Source of the DNA: Spirodela intermedia
Lineage: Eukaryota; Streptophyta; Magnoliopsida; Alismatales; Araceae
Reading direction: 5' to 3'
Assembly: GCA_902729315.2 (NCBI GenBank)
Contig: LR746272.1
Span: forward strand, 13,034,327 to 13,098,326
DNA length: 64,000 nucleotides
Positions 11,178 to 27,949 of the stretch are shown here, piece after piece. Each line of letters starts with the position of its first letter. Positions within the stretch are counted from its first letter, which is position 1. A program made the position numbers and the translations under genes. The notes below the pieces were generated by a model. That model did not search any database, was not told where the DNA came from, and saw only the letters and a program-made list of their open reading frames with translations.

Positions 11178-12596
11178 CTACAATGACTGTGGCATAGGAT
11201 CTGTCTGACAGGGAAGATCTGACTTGGAAGATGATAAGTATCTTAGTTCTGATAAATGTTCGTCATTAGATATGTGGAGCTCAAGTCGTAGGTTAGTCAT
11301 CAACTCTTCCTGTTCCCAAGTTATGGAACCAGAAGAGTACAATGCCTCCATGGTGGTACGATATGCATAGAGCTCTAGCTTATGAATTCTTTCAGCCGCA
11401 TCCCCCTTTGTTGAAATTGACTTTGTTGCCCCGAGCTTTGACCAACAGGAAGAGTTGGCGTCATCTGAGAGATCATCCCTATCTAAACCGGATCCCGTTG
11501 AAAGATACCGGTAAAGCAAATCCAGATCATTGCTACCGCTAGAACTACAAGTAGATGCATCAGTAGGCTCTAGGCATCTGGTAAAACAAAAACCCACATC
11601 CTCACTCGATTTTACTTCATCCATGTCCATCACAGAAATACCAGTCCTGCTGGTTAAGAAGGTAGGCATATATCTGTCACCCGGCATTTTCTGTGGGAAA
11701 ACAGCAGCATCTACCTTTTGCTGTGAATGGCACTGGTTGACAACAAGCTGCCGGTGACTACCCACTTTGTCAACTGCCTTTAGCCTCTTGCGATCTCTAT
11801 GAAGTGACTTGGGGATAGAAGAGCAGTATCGGAATCCTCTCTTCTTGCCTCTTGAGGGCACTTCAATACCACAACTTTTCTCAAAGTTTTGCTCTTTCGT
11901 GGATCCTTCGCCTTTTTGGCAGTTCACCATCAGACAGAACCCTTGCTTCATCAGCTCTTCATCGTCAGAATTTCTCACATCCTGAAACAAGATGGAAAGA
12001 TATCAGATCGAATTATATTTGAGGACGATAAAATAGGGAGAAGAAATGAAAGCATTCCCCTGTCACATATTGGTCAGCGTGGTTAGAGTCTAGAAGCCTT
12101 CTAGCATCGCTCCTTGGGTAGCCTACCTTGTACCTTGGTTAATGATCATACTACTACTGCACAATGCAAAGTCAAAGGAGAGAGCCGAACAAAATACCTT
12201 TCCAATAGCAACCCATCTGTTGTCCGCCCAGCACTGTCGTAGCCTGAGATCAGATCTTTGAACCTTGAGAGTCCGGAGAGATCCCAGGAGTCTAACATAG
12301 AAGTAATTTGGGTCAACTGTACTCAACACTTCCGAAAGCTTCCAGGAAGCGCTATCAAGGACCTCGACGATATCACCAGCGACCAAGTCAACAGGGTCTT
12401 GAGCCGACAGAGGGCGGGGCCTAATAACCTTTCGTGGAACTCTTTCCACGAGCTCACCCGTGCCTGGGGGAGACGGGTCGTACTTTACACGGTAGGTGTG
12501 TCCATTGCCAGATACAATCTCGGCACGCCTCCAGGAACCACACGGCACTTCCCTCTTGTCCAACACCTCCACTTTTGTTCCCTTCTTGTATTTCAT
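11178..12596 (-). CDS. Agenet and ENT domain protein, tandem copy 2 (complete)
   Basis: Two coding exons, 12198-12596 and 11178-11981, joined in phase 0, give 400 aa. Residues 1-133 carry two agenet (plant Tudor-like) modules, with the same conserved VPRKVIRP and GDIVEVLD motifs as copy 1. The middle is variable and basic, with Arg-Gly-Lys-Lys-Arg and Arg-Lys-Arg-Leu patches that could act as nuclear localisation signals. Around residues 330-385 an ENT domain (the EMSY N-terminal fold) is visible: AAERIHKLELYAYRTTMEAL, then Trp-Glu-Gln-Glu and LRLELHISNDEHLSEL. Agenet plus ENT proteins are plant nuclear proteins thought to read chromatin. Splice sites are GGAAAG|GTATTT and TTGTTTCAG|GATG. The family assignment is firm; the molecular partner is not known from sequence. 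Confidence 0.88.
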
Positions 12597-13600
12597 GGTT
12601 CCAGCCAGAGATTCTAATCAGAGTTCCAGACCCTGTTCCCAAGAAAGGCCTAGCATGAGTATTTGTCAGGCAAATTCTCAAGAACATGATCAAAGATTCC
12701 ATGGTAAATAAATTCAAAAGCTACGTTGTTAAATAATACCGACCATCCAATAGGACGTCATCCTCGAAAACTCGTACAAATACCCCCACCCCCCCCTCCC
12801 CTCTCTCCCCCTGAAAGAACACGTCCAATGCTTATGGAGCCAACCGACGCGTTGACAAGCGTGACCTGAGATAATCTGTTCGTGGAGAAAAGAAAATGCT
12901 CCCCCGGAAGATCAGAACGAGACGGCGCCAAACTGATACCCGATCGTGTACAACGAGAGACGGCGCTGAAGTCCGGACGGATGAACAGAGATCATCAAAA
13001 GAAAAGAAAAAAAATCCCGAAACAAAACCAATAGTACCGTAACGAAACTAAGGCGCGGCCGGACGCCATTCACCGCGAAACAGCACAACCAGAGATCAAT
13101 TTTTCCACGGCGGGAGCCAGAAGACGTGAGTCGCGGGGATGGTCAATAGCGTCGACGTGCTCGGGCAGGCGCCGATTATGAACATAACATGAAGTAGAGA
13201 AGGCGGAGACTCGAGGCAAGACGCCAAATGCCCGCAGCGACGACATCAAAGCATAATCGGACAGAGTCTTTGAGACGACTCTCCAGAATCTAGGAATTCA
13301 AAATAACAACGAAAATGGAAATGAGAGCCGATCGAGTCCATACCGTAGTTCGAACTGCGCCCTCCAACCCTTCCCTTGCGCTATTCTCCCTCCGCCTCCG
13401 CGTACTGTTGAGCTCTCTCCTTCCCTCTCCGCCCTTCTCTCCTCTATTCCCCCTCTCTTCGTCCACGGTCACCCTCTGCATCTCCTGTTTTCCCCTCCTC
13501 GCAGGAAAATTCCCGACTTTACTGGGGGCGTTACTCAAATTTTGTAATCCCCCGCAAGTCCTGGCCCGGTCACGTGGAACCCAACAGAATATTCTGAACA
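12597..13600 (-). promoter_or_regulatory. Leader and promoter region of agenet copy 2
   Basis: A likely untranslated-exon donor, CTACG|GTATGG, lies near 13343, with a pyrimidine-rich (plus-strand) leader segment up to about 13560. It corresponds to the leader of copy 1. The intron between them (~13342 to ~12640) contains no gene that I recognise. Confidence 0.45.
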
Positions 13601-14729
13601 TACATTATGACTATGAAATTTTGCAAAAACCATTTATTATGTCAAAACATCAATTTTTTTTAAAAAAAAGGGGGGGCGAAAGTGAGAAGGTTGACCCATT
13701 TATTTTCCGAATTAAAAAGTCATAGAAATCGAGTCTAAGAATTAGATCCAATTTAGGTAGTACGATCCATTTTCAAGCCAAGTATAAGGTTTTTTTTTTT
13801 TTTTTTTTTTACTGCGCTGACTTTCCAAGCTCAAGAAAAATGGTCAGCCCTGACTGGGATTACTTGGGCTCAACACATTCACTCCCTTCTTTTTTCTTCT
13901 TTTCAGATGTATGAGAAGCGAATAACATTAATTAAGTTGGCTTTGGAAGTATTTCCGAATGTTAATCTAACAAAAAGGTTCCATTAACCTCATATTTACA
14001 CTTCTTAGTAATGAACTCGAAGTCAAACCTAGCATTTTATTCGGCAGAGAACTGACCTCCCGATGATGAAGCATAGAAAATATTTAACTAGTGTATTTGC
14101 ATGTAATTGTATATATTTTATCATTTTTCCATCAAAGATTTTCGCTTATTTGCCACATCTATCTTCTCCCTATAGAATTACACACAATTTAACCCATTTT
14201 CCATGCTTTCTGTTATCAAGGGTTGTTTCGGTCAACCATTGAATTCATTTCAATATCCCATTTAGGATCCACTAAGGTTGACTTGTCAACCTCTAGGATT
14301 CATGAAATTATCTTCTACTTTGGGGTTTCCTAGATTTCGTATAAACCAAGCCTATGTAGAGCCTCAATATACAATATTTCCAATTTTGTGCAGAAAACAA
14401 GAAAAAGGGGAAAGGCTATGGGCAATAAACGGTTTTGGGTCCTATTTTCGCGGTCCCATAATTGTATTGGGTTATATTCTTGATAATAAGAAGATTAACA
14501 AGCATAATTGGTTTGCTAAAATAAAAATAAATATTCAAGTTTTTCTTTATCCACAGTTTGAAAAGTGCCCATGATTGGCTCACTTTCATCGAAGCCAAAG
14601 CTCTCCAGTCCCAACGGGATTCAGTTGGGACCTCCCGGCCAACGGAACCCCGCCCAACAGAGACTACAGCCAGCAGTTTGGCATATGCTCCTCCCGTGGG
14701 CATCGGATAACGATGAGCCACCCAACCTG

Positions 14730-14777
<48 letters not shown>

Positions 14778-15232
14778 GCTCAAAAGTATTTCATTAAAAG
14801 AAAGAAAAGGGGGGGGCGGGGTTGAGAGAGACGGGGCGCCACTTGAGGGAGTAGACGGAGACGTCGGAATGATCGGATGAGAGATGATGAGAGCAGAAGA
14901 GACTGAGAGGCGCACCAGGTGGGGACGCCGCCGATTGTTGTGGATAATACCCGCCAAGGCCTCCGGAGCGGCTCAGCCGCTAATAATCTAGCGGAGGAGA
15001 TAAATAAAATCACGCCTGGCCAGCCAGTAGAGGACCTCCAAGGAAATCAAGAAAACCATACCGGGCAGAGGAGGGGCTCTCGCCCGCCCACCAGACTGGA
15101 GAGGTCCAGGACCCCACCTTCCCAGAGGACCTGAAATCTATATGCATTTATATCTATCTATATATATTAATATACGTATGTATCAATAGGCGGGAGGACT
15201 GATGTGAGAGGTGTGGGCAATGGCTGGGGAAC
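13601..15232. other. Intergenic, AT-rich, with microsatellites
   Basis: No protein family recognised. It contains a poly-T tract at about 13791-13810, a (CT)n microsatellite at 14732-14768 and short TATA repeats near 15140-15180. It lies between the promoter of agenet copy 2 and the 3' end of the photolyase gene. Confidence 0.55.
14732..14768. repeat. (CT)n microsatellite
   Basis: Perfect CT run of about 18 units, followed by an imperfect extension. Confidence 0.95.
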
Positions 15233-18200
15233 TCAGGGCGGCGGCGAACTCAGGCGTTTCTGTTTGAGTCTCGGGCCCTGGTCGGGAGCTGGATCGTCTT
15301 CTCCGAATTTCCTGCGGAGCTTCTCCAGATCCTCACCGCCCACCGGACCGCGACTCGCGCTGTTCAGAGCATAGGCCTCCCCCATTTTCAGTCGGCAATG
15401 CTTGCTCGCAGACTCGTGGGAGACCACTGAAATAGCCGAGAGACAGAGGTGAAGCCCGTCACAGTGAGAAGATCCTGCGCCCCCTCGTCCCATGATCAGT
15501 TCATGGGACCACAGCCAGAACTGGTGTTTCTCAGATGAGAAGACCCCTAAAAACTATTAATATATACGAGAAAGAAGTCTTCGGGTGAATCAAATCGCAG
15601 TAGTTCGTCAGCTACTGCCATGGCTTGCTGCTTTTTAGGAACACTAGTACACTGAGAAGCTTTAAATATCACAAAATATTTATGTTTTTTAATTTTTTTA
15701 ATGTCTGAGGAGGCTTTCCATAAAGAGAAGATTTTTCTTACCATCCATGATACGCAGATAAGCCTTGACCCAGTCTACGTTAGGATGAAGCAACATGACA
15801 AACAGAGCCTGAAATTTAGTGACATTGTGTGTCTCTAGATAAACAGTGGACATATGACAAGACACAGACTGCACTATCTTTGTGCGTCACACAGATGTTC
15901 CTTGAGTGCAAAAGACGCAATTGTTGTTGTGTCTGTGCTACTGAGCCTCCCAAAAAACAAAGGAAAATGAATGGAGTGACAGAGACCTAGCACTCGACTA
16001 GATAAAAGACAGTGAAAAAACAGGGTGCATAAAGCTACAAATATTTTAATTTCATAACACTTTTCAAGGCCTAGGATTAGATCTATTTCTTATGAGAGGA
16101 TACCCACATGCCAGAATATTATCTTCTATATCTATTTACCCAGTCTTTCCAAAAATTTGTCGGATGCCCTCCCCTCATGCTGGATCCAGATATATATACC
16201 CAGTCAAAGAAATTCACTAGAACCATTAAGCGCATAAAATACTACAGAAGGAGAAAGACGGGCTCATGGAGACGTTCCTATTTGACTATGGACTCACTCA
16301 TAGTCAAATTCTGCCACACAAACCATCAGTTAGCAAATAGCTTGGTCCGTTCACTTCATTTTTTTAAGACGTGAGTCAAAAACCTCCAAGTAAATATTTT
16401 AATCGATAACGACATTAAATTTCATGCATCACTTGTTTGTTCATAAAAGCTTAGAGTTATCTGATAAATATAAATTAAAAAAATTATGCATTTCCTGAGG
16501 AGTTTCTCACCTGGCCTTGGGTAATCTCTGCCAATGATGCAGTTTGCTCTTCTTTGAACACTTGCAGGTGCAGTCCAGGGTTCATATATGTACTCCTTTG
16601 GCATGTCTATGATTTCAGAAGCATCAGGTATTCAGCCGAACAACATGCAAACGTCACATAAAGATGAGAAGAATCCACGAGTACTTACCTTTCAGCACAG
16701 GGAGAAAATATCGAATAAACTTCCCCGTAGGATCATATTTCTTCCCAAAGGTGACAGGAGAATAGATACGATGATACTAATGGGCCATAAGGTACACAGT
16801 TAATTATAAATCACGGAAAGAGGCCAAGAACATAGTTGTAGGTAACAGAAGTTATCCAAGTGTGCTGACCTGGTAAAAGAATGACGAGCAAGATAGCCAC
16901 AGCCAATTACCGTTGTTTATGGCCCAGTCAGAATCTATCAGGAGTCTCTCAAAGACGTCTCGACCCTTCTCCCAATGAATAAACTGCAATCAAGACAGCA
17001 CTAGTTTCGTTTTTCTGCCGAGAACAAAGAGTGTACAAACGTCTGCATTAAATAGCTGACGAATCTATTTCTGCGTGTTGGAAGTTCTAGGTCGTACGGA
17101 AATAGTGTAATCAGTTGAGGGTGTTTTTGCAAAAGTTGTGTATTGTTACTCCTTATATAATGGGGGTTAAAGTTGAATGAATCTTGAGGCGGTTTCTGCC
17201 GTTCTCCCCTCTGTCCTTCATGACGAGGTTTTTTCTCCATTTCAACACCGTGCATTACAAGTTTCGTCTTACAAGATACTAAATCTTACTTCACAACAGA
17301 ACCATGTAGTTGCCAAGAAAGTGGGTAGCAAGGATTTCCTAAAGCAACCCCCTACCTTCTATTTTCTGCCAATATCTAAAGAATAAGATATGTAGAAAAA
17401 AATTACATCAAATCATTGCATTTTTTTCTTATTTGTCAAGTTCAGCAGGTTATCTTCAAGCAAATCTCCACGTTAAGCAGGACTATTCAATTCAGAAACA
17501 TAGATAGGTAAGTCATAAGCTCCATCAGAAAGCAAATCTCCTATTTGACACAATTCATACCAAATCTCCACGTGTCAGAAAGCATGCAACTGAATGTCGA
17601 GCAAGATGATGCATCCACCCCCATTGCTTGAGCTGTAAGATCATGAAAACCATAAAATATATTACATGATAAAGCGTTATCCAAAAAAATATTGGAAAAG
17701 ATCATACCTGGACCATGATGGCATCAATCCAAGGAAACCCAGTTTGGCCATCTCTCCAGGATGCTAGTAGTTTATCATCGTCACTCCAAGGAATCTAACG
17801 TTTCATGATGAAATGACAACGCTAGTAAGTCAGGAAGACCTCAATGAAATGACGAAAATTGTAAAATAGAATTTTTGGCTTCAATGTCAGGAACAAAGAT
17901 GCAAGCATTGTCATATGGAGCGCCATCTCCTCAAATCTATTTGAGTTATTTCTCTGTCGACACCCCATGAAAGGAGACCAATAATACAAGGAGAATGTGG
18001 GAAAGCTGGGGAAGGATAAAGAAGAAGGTGCAAAGAAATAGGGAGAATGAAGGAAGCAATGCAGATGAAGAAGAGAGGAACAAAGGTCAAAGCCTCTTGA
18101 TTAGAGAGATATGTCTTCTCTCCACCAACCAAGATGCTAAATCATTTCTTGGAATGTAAAAGCTATCGGCCATGTCTCAAATTTTGACAGACAAATAACT

Positions 18201-21200
18201 AATTAAACGTGACTCTTAGACCTAATGCAAGAGGTAAAAACAGACGACAGGCCGGACACAGAACCCCCTCCCTTATGAGTGATCATTAAAAAGAATCAAG
18301 TAAGGGAAATGTCACAATATGAGAAATGGAAGTCAAGACGAAACCAGGTGCCTACCGGGATCATAAAAAGAACAGCAAAAAGCCAGGTAAATTTGATTTA
18401 TAATGTATACCTGCTTGCAAATCTCATTTCCCCTCATTTGGTCAAAATTGGGAGTACCAAAAGCCACTGTATAGAAAAACTCCCGCCATAGCAACTGTTA
18501 ATGTTCTCTTCTCGTCAACAATTGAGGACAAAGATATGGAAATCAGAACAACGTAACACAAAACGGAAAAAAAATCGGACAAAGATGAAACTGACTTGTC
18601 CCACTAGTGAAACAGGTGGTGAGGTGTGCCTTTTAACATTCGTATAGATCTCTTGAACGCTTTGATAAAACAATCGTGAAGAAAGACAGCCAAACTGACA
18701 AGGAAACATGTAAATCAATGTTTGATATTAACATTTTGTGACCATAATATAGAAGTATACAAAAGAACAGGTTTTTCCACAATAACAAATTACTTTCAGG
18801 TATGGAGATAAAACAGTTGTTGCTGGTTTCATGAATGCTGAAGGATCACCCTTTGGTTTTTCAAAGTTTGCTACCCACTCCTGTGAAAGTAAAAGGAAAT
18901 TAGCGTGATGAATCCTATTCTTTACGAGAATATAAAGGAATGATCATACTGCCATCAGAAGACAATGAGAAAGATCAAATACTGTGGTAGCCGAAAACAA
19001 ATCTTAACAATTCAGATTTGACATCAGTAAAATATCTCCATGGATATCTAGAGCCCGAAAAGATGCACTGATGATCAACTTATGTAGACCAGATGCTGTC
19101 TCCAGTATCAAAGGATAATAGATACTTATAAAAAATTAAAAATTACATGCGCACAAAAATGGTAGGAAAAAGTCACCACCAACTCTGAAGTAAACACAGA
19201 TATGAAAATGTCGATATTTCAATGCCGTGTATTTTCGTTATTTCTTTTTGCACACATAATGATCCTAGTCTGCATTAGAAAGCAAGGTAGAAATGACTGA
19301 TATGAAACCACAAATCTCATTAAGAGTCTATGCCTGTTGAGTAATAAGTCCTTAGAGAACCATGACATCATTTAATGTATAAACAGTGAGGCATCCATCA
19401 CATTCCTACTCAGGTTCTGAAATTCTGATATTTAAACTTCCCATACAGAATTACTCCCTCATTTTATTGAATCTCACTAAATCGGTGTTATAACCTCACA
19501 AAACATCTCAAAGAGAAAATCTAGTTCCGTAACACACGCATTTTTCTTAAAGTCCTGATATTTGGTCCATGCATGTCGAGAAAACACTTGGCATCTATAC
19601 GATGGAGTTCACCTCTGACCAAAATTGCAATGAGGTACAACCAAAGTCATGTCATAGTATGAAAATAGAGTAACCGCGAACCCTTTTGGATGCATGGGTT
19701 TCACGATCATGAGGGCCACAGCTAGCAGTACTAGGTGTGCGACTTTATTGAGAAAATAAACAATAATGATGCTATTCACATAAATAATTAAAAACTTAAA
19801 CGCTGAAAGTGTCTTACTTCAGTAACCAACATGATCGACCAACAGAATTGTATGTAACATAATTAGAGGGAGAAAAAAGTAGATATGGCCAACAAATTAA
19901 AAAGGTTGAGCGAAAAGACAGAACGAACATCTGAACCGTTTGTAATGCTTGTATTCTAGTTGGACCAATATATATTTTTTTTAAGAGAGTGCAATCATAT
20001 CAACAATGTCCATCAACAAGATGGAAGTAACATGTAGCTCTATGACAAGGCAAAAATAGATCTTTTGGATAAGATGTTTCATAGAACAAACTAAACTCAT
20101 AATTGCAAAATGTCAAGAGTATGAGATTAGGGAATCTAAATAAAATGAAAACAAATATTTCTCAGAAAAATTACTCTCCCATTTTCTTTCAAGCATGTAT
20201 AATCCCAAAGAATCCATATTTATTGGCCACTAACCTTCTAAAAAAATATTTTGCCAACTGATTTCAGCCGGTATATTATGTAAAGTGTAGTCAGATTTAA
20301 TTTCGTGCCAATATCTGAAATTCAATATGATCACCGACAAACATCCAAGTCATAAAGCAGCGATGAGAATTAATTTCCCTGAACATAACATTTCTACTAT
20401 TTTGTTCAGAAGATCTATCTGATGTTCCGTGTATTTAACAAATCCAGAAACATCCTATCTTTCAGGCCCTTTGATCCTAGAATGTTCTTTTCTCTGATAT
20501 CCTCAATGACGTCCATTTTATATTCAAACTATAGACCGCAAGAGCGAGGAAGGAACCATACCGTTCAAAACCCATCCAGATATGACTACGGATGAACAAT
20601 TCCGTCTCAGTATGTTGGAACATAGCTACTATAGACAGAACAGCAGCTACGGAAGTTATACCAACCATGGAAACTACAACATTTCCATCGGCTTTAAGGT
20701 TAAAAAATGAACGCTGCAATAGTGCCGGCAAAGGATCATCCGAGGCAGGTGAAGTAGAATCCTCAAGAAATTATAGCAAAACATAGCACACTGAAGTAGC
20801 AGACCCGCTATTGTAGGACGAAGAGATTTTAGACAGCATACCTTATCAACAAGGGACTCATTCAACCTCTTCAGAGCCTCAGATTCACCTCCACGAAAGG
20901 GAGAAAATTCCACCTAGAATTCCTCAACCAAACATGTTCTTGCTCAGAAAAAAAAGAAGAGGATGAACAAAACGGGAAAATAACAAACAAAAGAGACCCG
21001 GGCTAACCTGCCCTAAGCTCCCGTATCCAAGTTCCTGGATCGTCGGGACTCCCACGTTTTCACATTCCCCGACGTCTCCGACTGGAGGGAGGCTAGAAAA
21101 TGGTTGTCCAATCGGAGGCGCAGGTTGTCCAGCAAGCTTTACAAATGATTGGTACGTCAGAGGCGGCTTTCCCCCGTTCTTTCCAGGAAAATAGGAAATA

Positions 21201-21988
21201 AAAAAAGCAAGTATAAAGATTAGTCAACGCCACAGCAAAGATAACCCAAAGAAAACAGAGTCCCCGGCTCCTCCCGCAGGTATCGAGGTAGATAGGCAAC
21301 CTAGAGATTACCTTCTGGATGACATGCGCCGGATCGAATAGCGTGTGACTCAAGGGGGAAAAGACCTCGATTCCAGAGCCCGACGCAAAATCCTGCGACC
21401 AAATTGGCGGCAGGCCAGTGCAAAGCATTGTACAGTGCCTCATTCTAAGGATCCGCAACACCGTTGAAACCGAACAAAAGATAGAGAGCATGAACCAAAG
21501 ATCCCCCAACCTTGACGCGAGCATCCCTTGCCTGTCCGTATGGCTCGGTGTCGAATTCGTAGCATAGCTTCCCGATGTTCCACTCCGTGAACGAAATTGA
21601 ATCGAATCAGTACTCATAGACCTTAGAAATCCCAAAGAAATCAGCCACGATGAGAAGAGATCACTCCTCCCCCTCCCGCTCTTACCTCTCTGAGAATGCG
21701 GATAACGACGTCAGCGGGGTCCCCTCCGCGGAGCACGATCAGGCGGGATCCTAGACGGCGCAGGCTCTTGTCCAGATCGGCGAGGCTCTCGAGCAGGAAC
21801 TGGATCCGGTTGAGGCCGGAGCGGGCGGATCCTGGGGAGAAGGCCGAGGAGTCCCGCTCCAGGTACCGGGGGTCGAGCACGAAGACCGGGTAGAGGATCC
21901 TCGTCGCGCCCCTCCGCGCGTGGTCCAGCGCAGGGTTGTCGTGGATCCTAAGGCCCTTTCGGAACCACATGAGCGCGTTCGACTCCAT
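15233..21988 (-). CDS. UVR3: (6-4) DNA photolyase
   Basis: Fourteen coding exons give 539 aa: 21686-21988, 21511-21582, 21312-21392, 21008-21178, 20842-20913, 18794-18880, 18596-18694, 18411-18494, 17708-17794, 17561-17632, 16870-16983, 16689-16776, 16511-16606, 15233-15426. Phases agree throughout and every junction is GT-AG. The enzyme uses blue light and FAD to reverse (6-4) pyrimidine-pyrimidone photoproducts. The N-terminus has the photolyase alpha/beta start ([16 protein letters not shown]). The FAD-binding C-terminal half has [30 protein letters not shown] and [12 protein letters not shown]. The two active-site histidines of (6-4) photolyases fit His361 and His365 in MHHLARH. The C-terminus (KMGEAYALN, then a basic tail) matches plant UVR3 rather than CRY1/2, which carry long C-terminal extensions. 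The intron between exons 5 and 6 is ~2 kb and holds no recognisable gene. Confidence 0.95.
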
Positions 21989-22608
21989 CGCCAGCGGAGC
22001 TACTCCCCAACCTCTCCCCGCCTCCGGCGACCGACTACTCTGCTATTTCCCTCGTTCTTCCCGCTTCCAGACCGAAGCAGAGAACCGCGGAGGCGTGCTA
22101 TTTCAAACGCACGTCCAACGGTCTCCAGAGGTAGACAGCCCGCCACGCCGCCCCACCAGGTATCCGGCCAATCACTTGAGCCAAGAACGAAACCTTACGT
22201 TGACCTGAACGTGACGATGGCCTTTCGCCACAGTGGCCGTCGCCGCCGCCGGGCACCGTCGTCGTCATCAACCTCCCCCTCCCTACGATTCTTCCACAGC
22301 CGTCGCGGGAAGAATCGGCAGACAGGCTCGTCCGGGCGGTGGACGGGAGCCCCATTTCCGAACGCCGGCAAGAATTGCAGCAGCATAATCAGAGTCGAAA
22401 GGCATCAAGCCGACCTCATTACCTCAGTTCAGAAAGTAGTTCATGCTATGTAGCAGGCTGAGTCCTCTCGACCGCCGGGGCTGATACATATCTCGGAGAA
22501 GAGCAGGGGGTGGTGTGCGGGTGTCCTCTCAAACAGCAGATATTCTCCGCACACCGGCCTTCATCTTCAGAACAGAAGAGAGACCAGAAATTCAGCTAAA
22601 GCTCCCCC
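21989..22608 (-). promoter_or_regulatory. UVR3 upstream region and PRMT10 3' flank
   Basis: This 620-bp gap between two genes in the same orientation must hold the UVR3 promoter and the PRMT10 3' untranslated region. It is GC-rich near UVR3. I see no TATA box in the first 150 bp upstream of the ATG. Confidence 0.5.
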
Positions 22609-25802
<3,194 letters not shown>

Positions 25803-25918
25803 CTCCGCTTCCGACCACGACCGCGTCCAAGAACGGGCCGACCGGGAAAGCGGGGGAAGCGGGGCGGGAGTTCCCTTAGGGCAGTGGCGGAAAGAACGCT
25901 AGACAGTGCCGAAGCTCG

Positions 25919-25930
25919 CTATATATATAC
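25919..25930 (-). promoter_or_regulatory. Putative TATA box of PRMT10
   Basis: TATATATATA-type element read on the minus strand, about 120 bp upstream of the PRMT10 start codon. Confidence 0.45.
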
Positions 25931-27850
25931 TCGGCCGTGCAATTCAGATCCGCCGTTCGATGCCTACAAACAGCCTGAAATTTAGGCCTCGAAATTTAAA
26001 TACATGCACATATACTTTAATTATCCTTACAAAGACAATAATAAAATCACTACTTTCTTTCATTAACAAAGTAAATCCCTTACCAGTAAGTGACATGACG
26101 TGATAAATAATAATTAAGATACATAGATTGTGGACTTTTATATCAAGGTAAAGGCGCAATATAAATTATAAATTATCGTCAAGGGATACTCTAAAAAGTG
26201 ATTCGCAATATACATAATCTAAGTATTATGACTTATTCAATAGTTAAAAAATAGTTATTATCTCATAATATTTTATTAATCTTGTCTTTCATAAAAAATA
26301 GAATATTCATAGTATATACCAATATTCACCTAGATGTCTTAATCTCAAATACTTAATTATTAATAAATTATATTAATATATATTAAACTTAATGATGTCT
26401 TCATAATATTCAATTTATATATATATATGTATACCACATTGAGATCAGAAAAGTCAACTATTATTCTCAACTTTGACTCAAACAAGGATAGTATTAGAAC
26501 TAGTGATCAATGCGACAAAAATTATATATATATACTTGAGAAATTATGCATTATCACTTGATATTTCCTCCCAAAATCCTTCTCAAGTTCTTTGTTATTT
26601 GATTGCCCATTGTAAACCTTCAAAAGGTCAACTATGTATGAGACAGATAAAGGGATAATTTGTGGTTGTAGACTATGTAACTTGAGTTTTTTGTGATCTT
26701 TAAGCACAATAGTTTGTGTTCACGAAGAAGCTACAGAAGGATGAAGGGGAGGACGAATGAAGGCATGGAAGTGAGCCATGATTTACTCTGTGATGTAGAT
26801 ATGCTACTTGAAGCCAGACTTCTCCAACTTTGTCATGAACTCCTTGAGAATAAGGTTCAGATGTGGAGAGTAGCATGATCATCAACGTTGACATTGAGAT
26901 TAACCTTTACACAAGTGGGTGTTGACCTGATGAGCTCTAGTTGACACCTGCAACAAGTGTTGACCTATTTTCAAATTATAGAGAGAATATGTGTGATAAG
27001 CCACATAGGAGGACCAAGAAATCCTTAGATTGTAGTAGGATTATCCACTAAAAGGGCAACATTGAGTTTCATCATTGTTGAAGGTCAAAGTTGGTCGTCA
27101 CGACACAACACTGCTTCCCACACCCAAAAAGGAGTATCTTGATTACAATCTATGATCATATGAACACATATAATTATTTGTTTGAATAGTCATCATTTTA
27201 AAAATATGAAAATTAATTAAATATAAACTTGTGAGAATTATAATTTGGGTTAGGAAAGAACAAACATTGTTTTTTTACATTAAATAATACATGCATAAGA
27301 AATTACCATCTTCTTTTATTTATTTCTGACTTCTAGAAGGAGCATCTTAATTATAATACATACTCGTCTATATGTGTGTAATTCACTTTATAATAATTAT
27401 TTTTTAAATTATGAAAATCTCATATAAAATAGAATATGTGAGAAATCTAAGTTGGCATAAAAGTAAAATAAATTTGTCAAATTTTACACTAAATAATATA
27501 CGCGTGAGAAATTAACAATTTTATTATATTTATGTCCAACACCTACACGGAGCATCTGAATCATAGCCCATGCTTATCCTAACGCCCATATTTCGATTAT
27601 TTAATAATATTAATTTAAATTATGAAAAATAATGAATAGAACTCGCGAGAAAACTAATTCTGATTGTAATATAAGTAATCAGTGAGATTGTAAATTAAAT
27701 AATAAACGTGTGAGAATTAACCGTTTAATTTATTTTAATTTATTTTTTTATGCTGCCGTTAGCGAGTTACCGTTGGGATGCGATGAACTCCCACCCGTGC
27801 TCAGTCGCCATTAAGTCGGAAGCAGTGACGGGGCCTCACGGGCAGCTTCG
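25931..27850. other. AT-rich spacer between divergent genes
   Basis: Separates PRMT10 (minus) from CYP95 (plus). Very AT-rich, with no recognisable protein. Open frames around 26473-26894 are short and unlike known families. The right part (27.1-27.75 kb) consists of a degenerate tandem repeat. A transposon remnant is possible, but no terminal repeats or transposase were seen. Confidence 0.55.
27120..27740. repeat. Degenerate tandem repeat, ~209-bp period, three units
   Basis: The anchor GGAG(T/C)ATCT(T/G) occurs at 27131, 27339 and 27549, giving periods of 208 and 210 bp. Each unit continues with A(A/T)TTATGAAAA-like and GTGAGA(A)-(A)TTAA-like words and a TAAATAATA(C/T/A)A(T/C)GCG-like word. 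Confidence 0.7.
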
Positions 27851-27949
27851 GCATATAAGCTTTCTGGGGTGTTTTGGTAATTCTACGGTCGTCGGGAGGC
27901 CGAAGACTTCCCCGGCGGAGCTTAGGTTTTATACTCGTCTGTAATCGAG

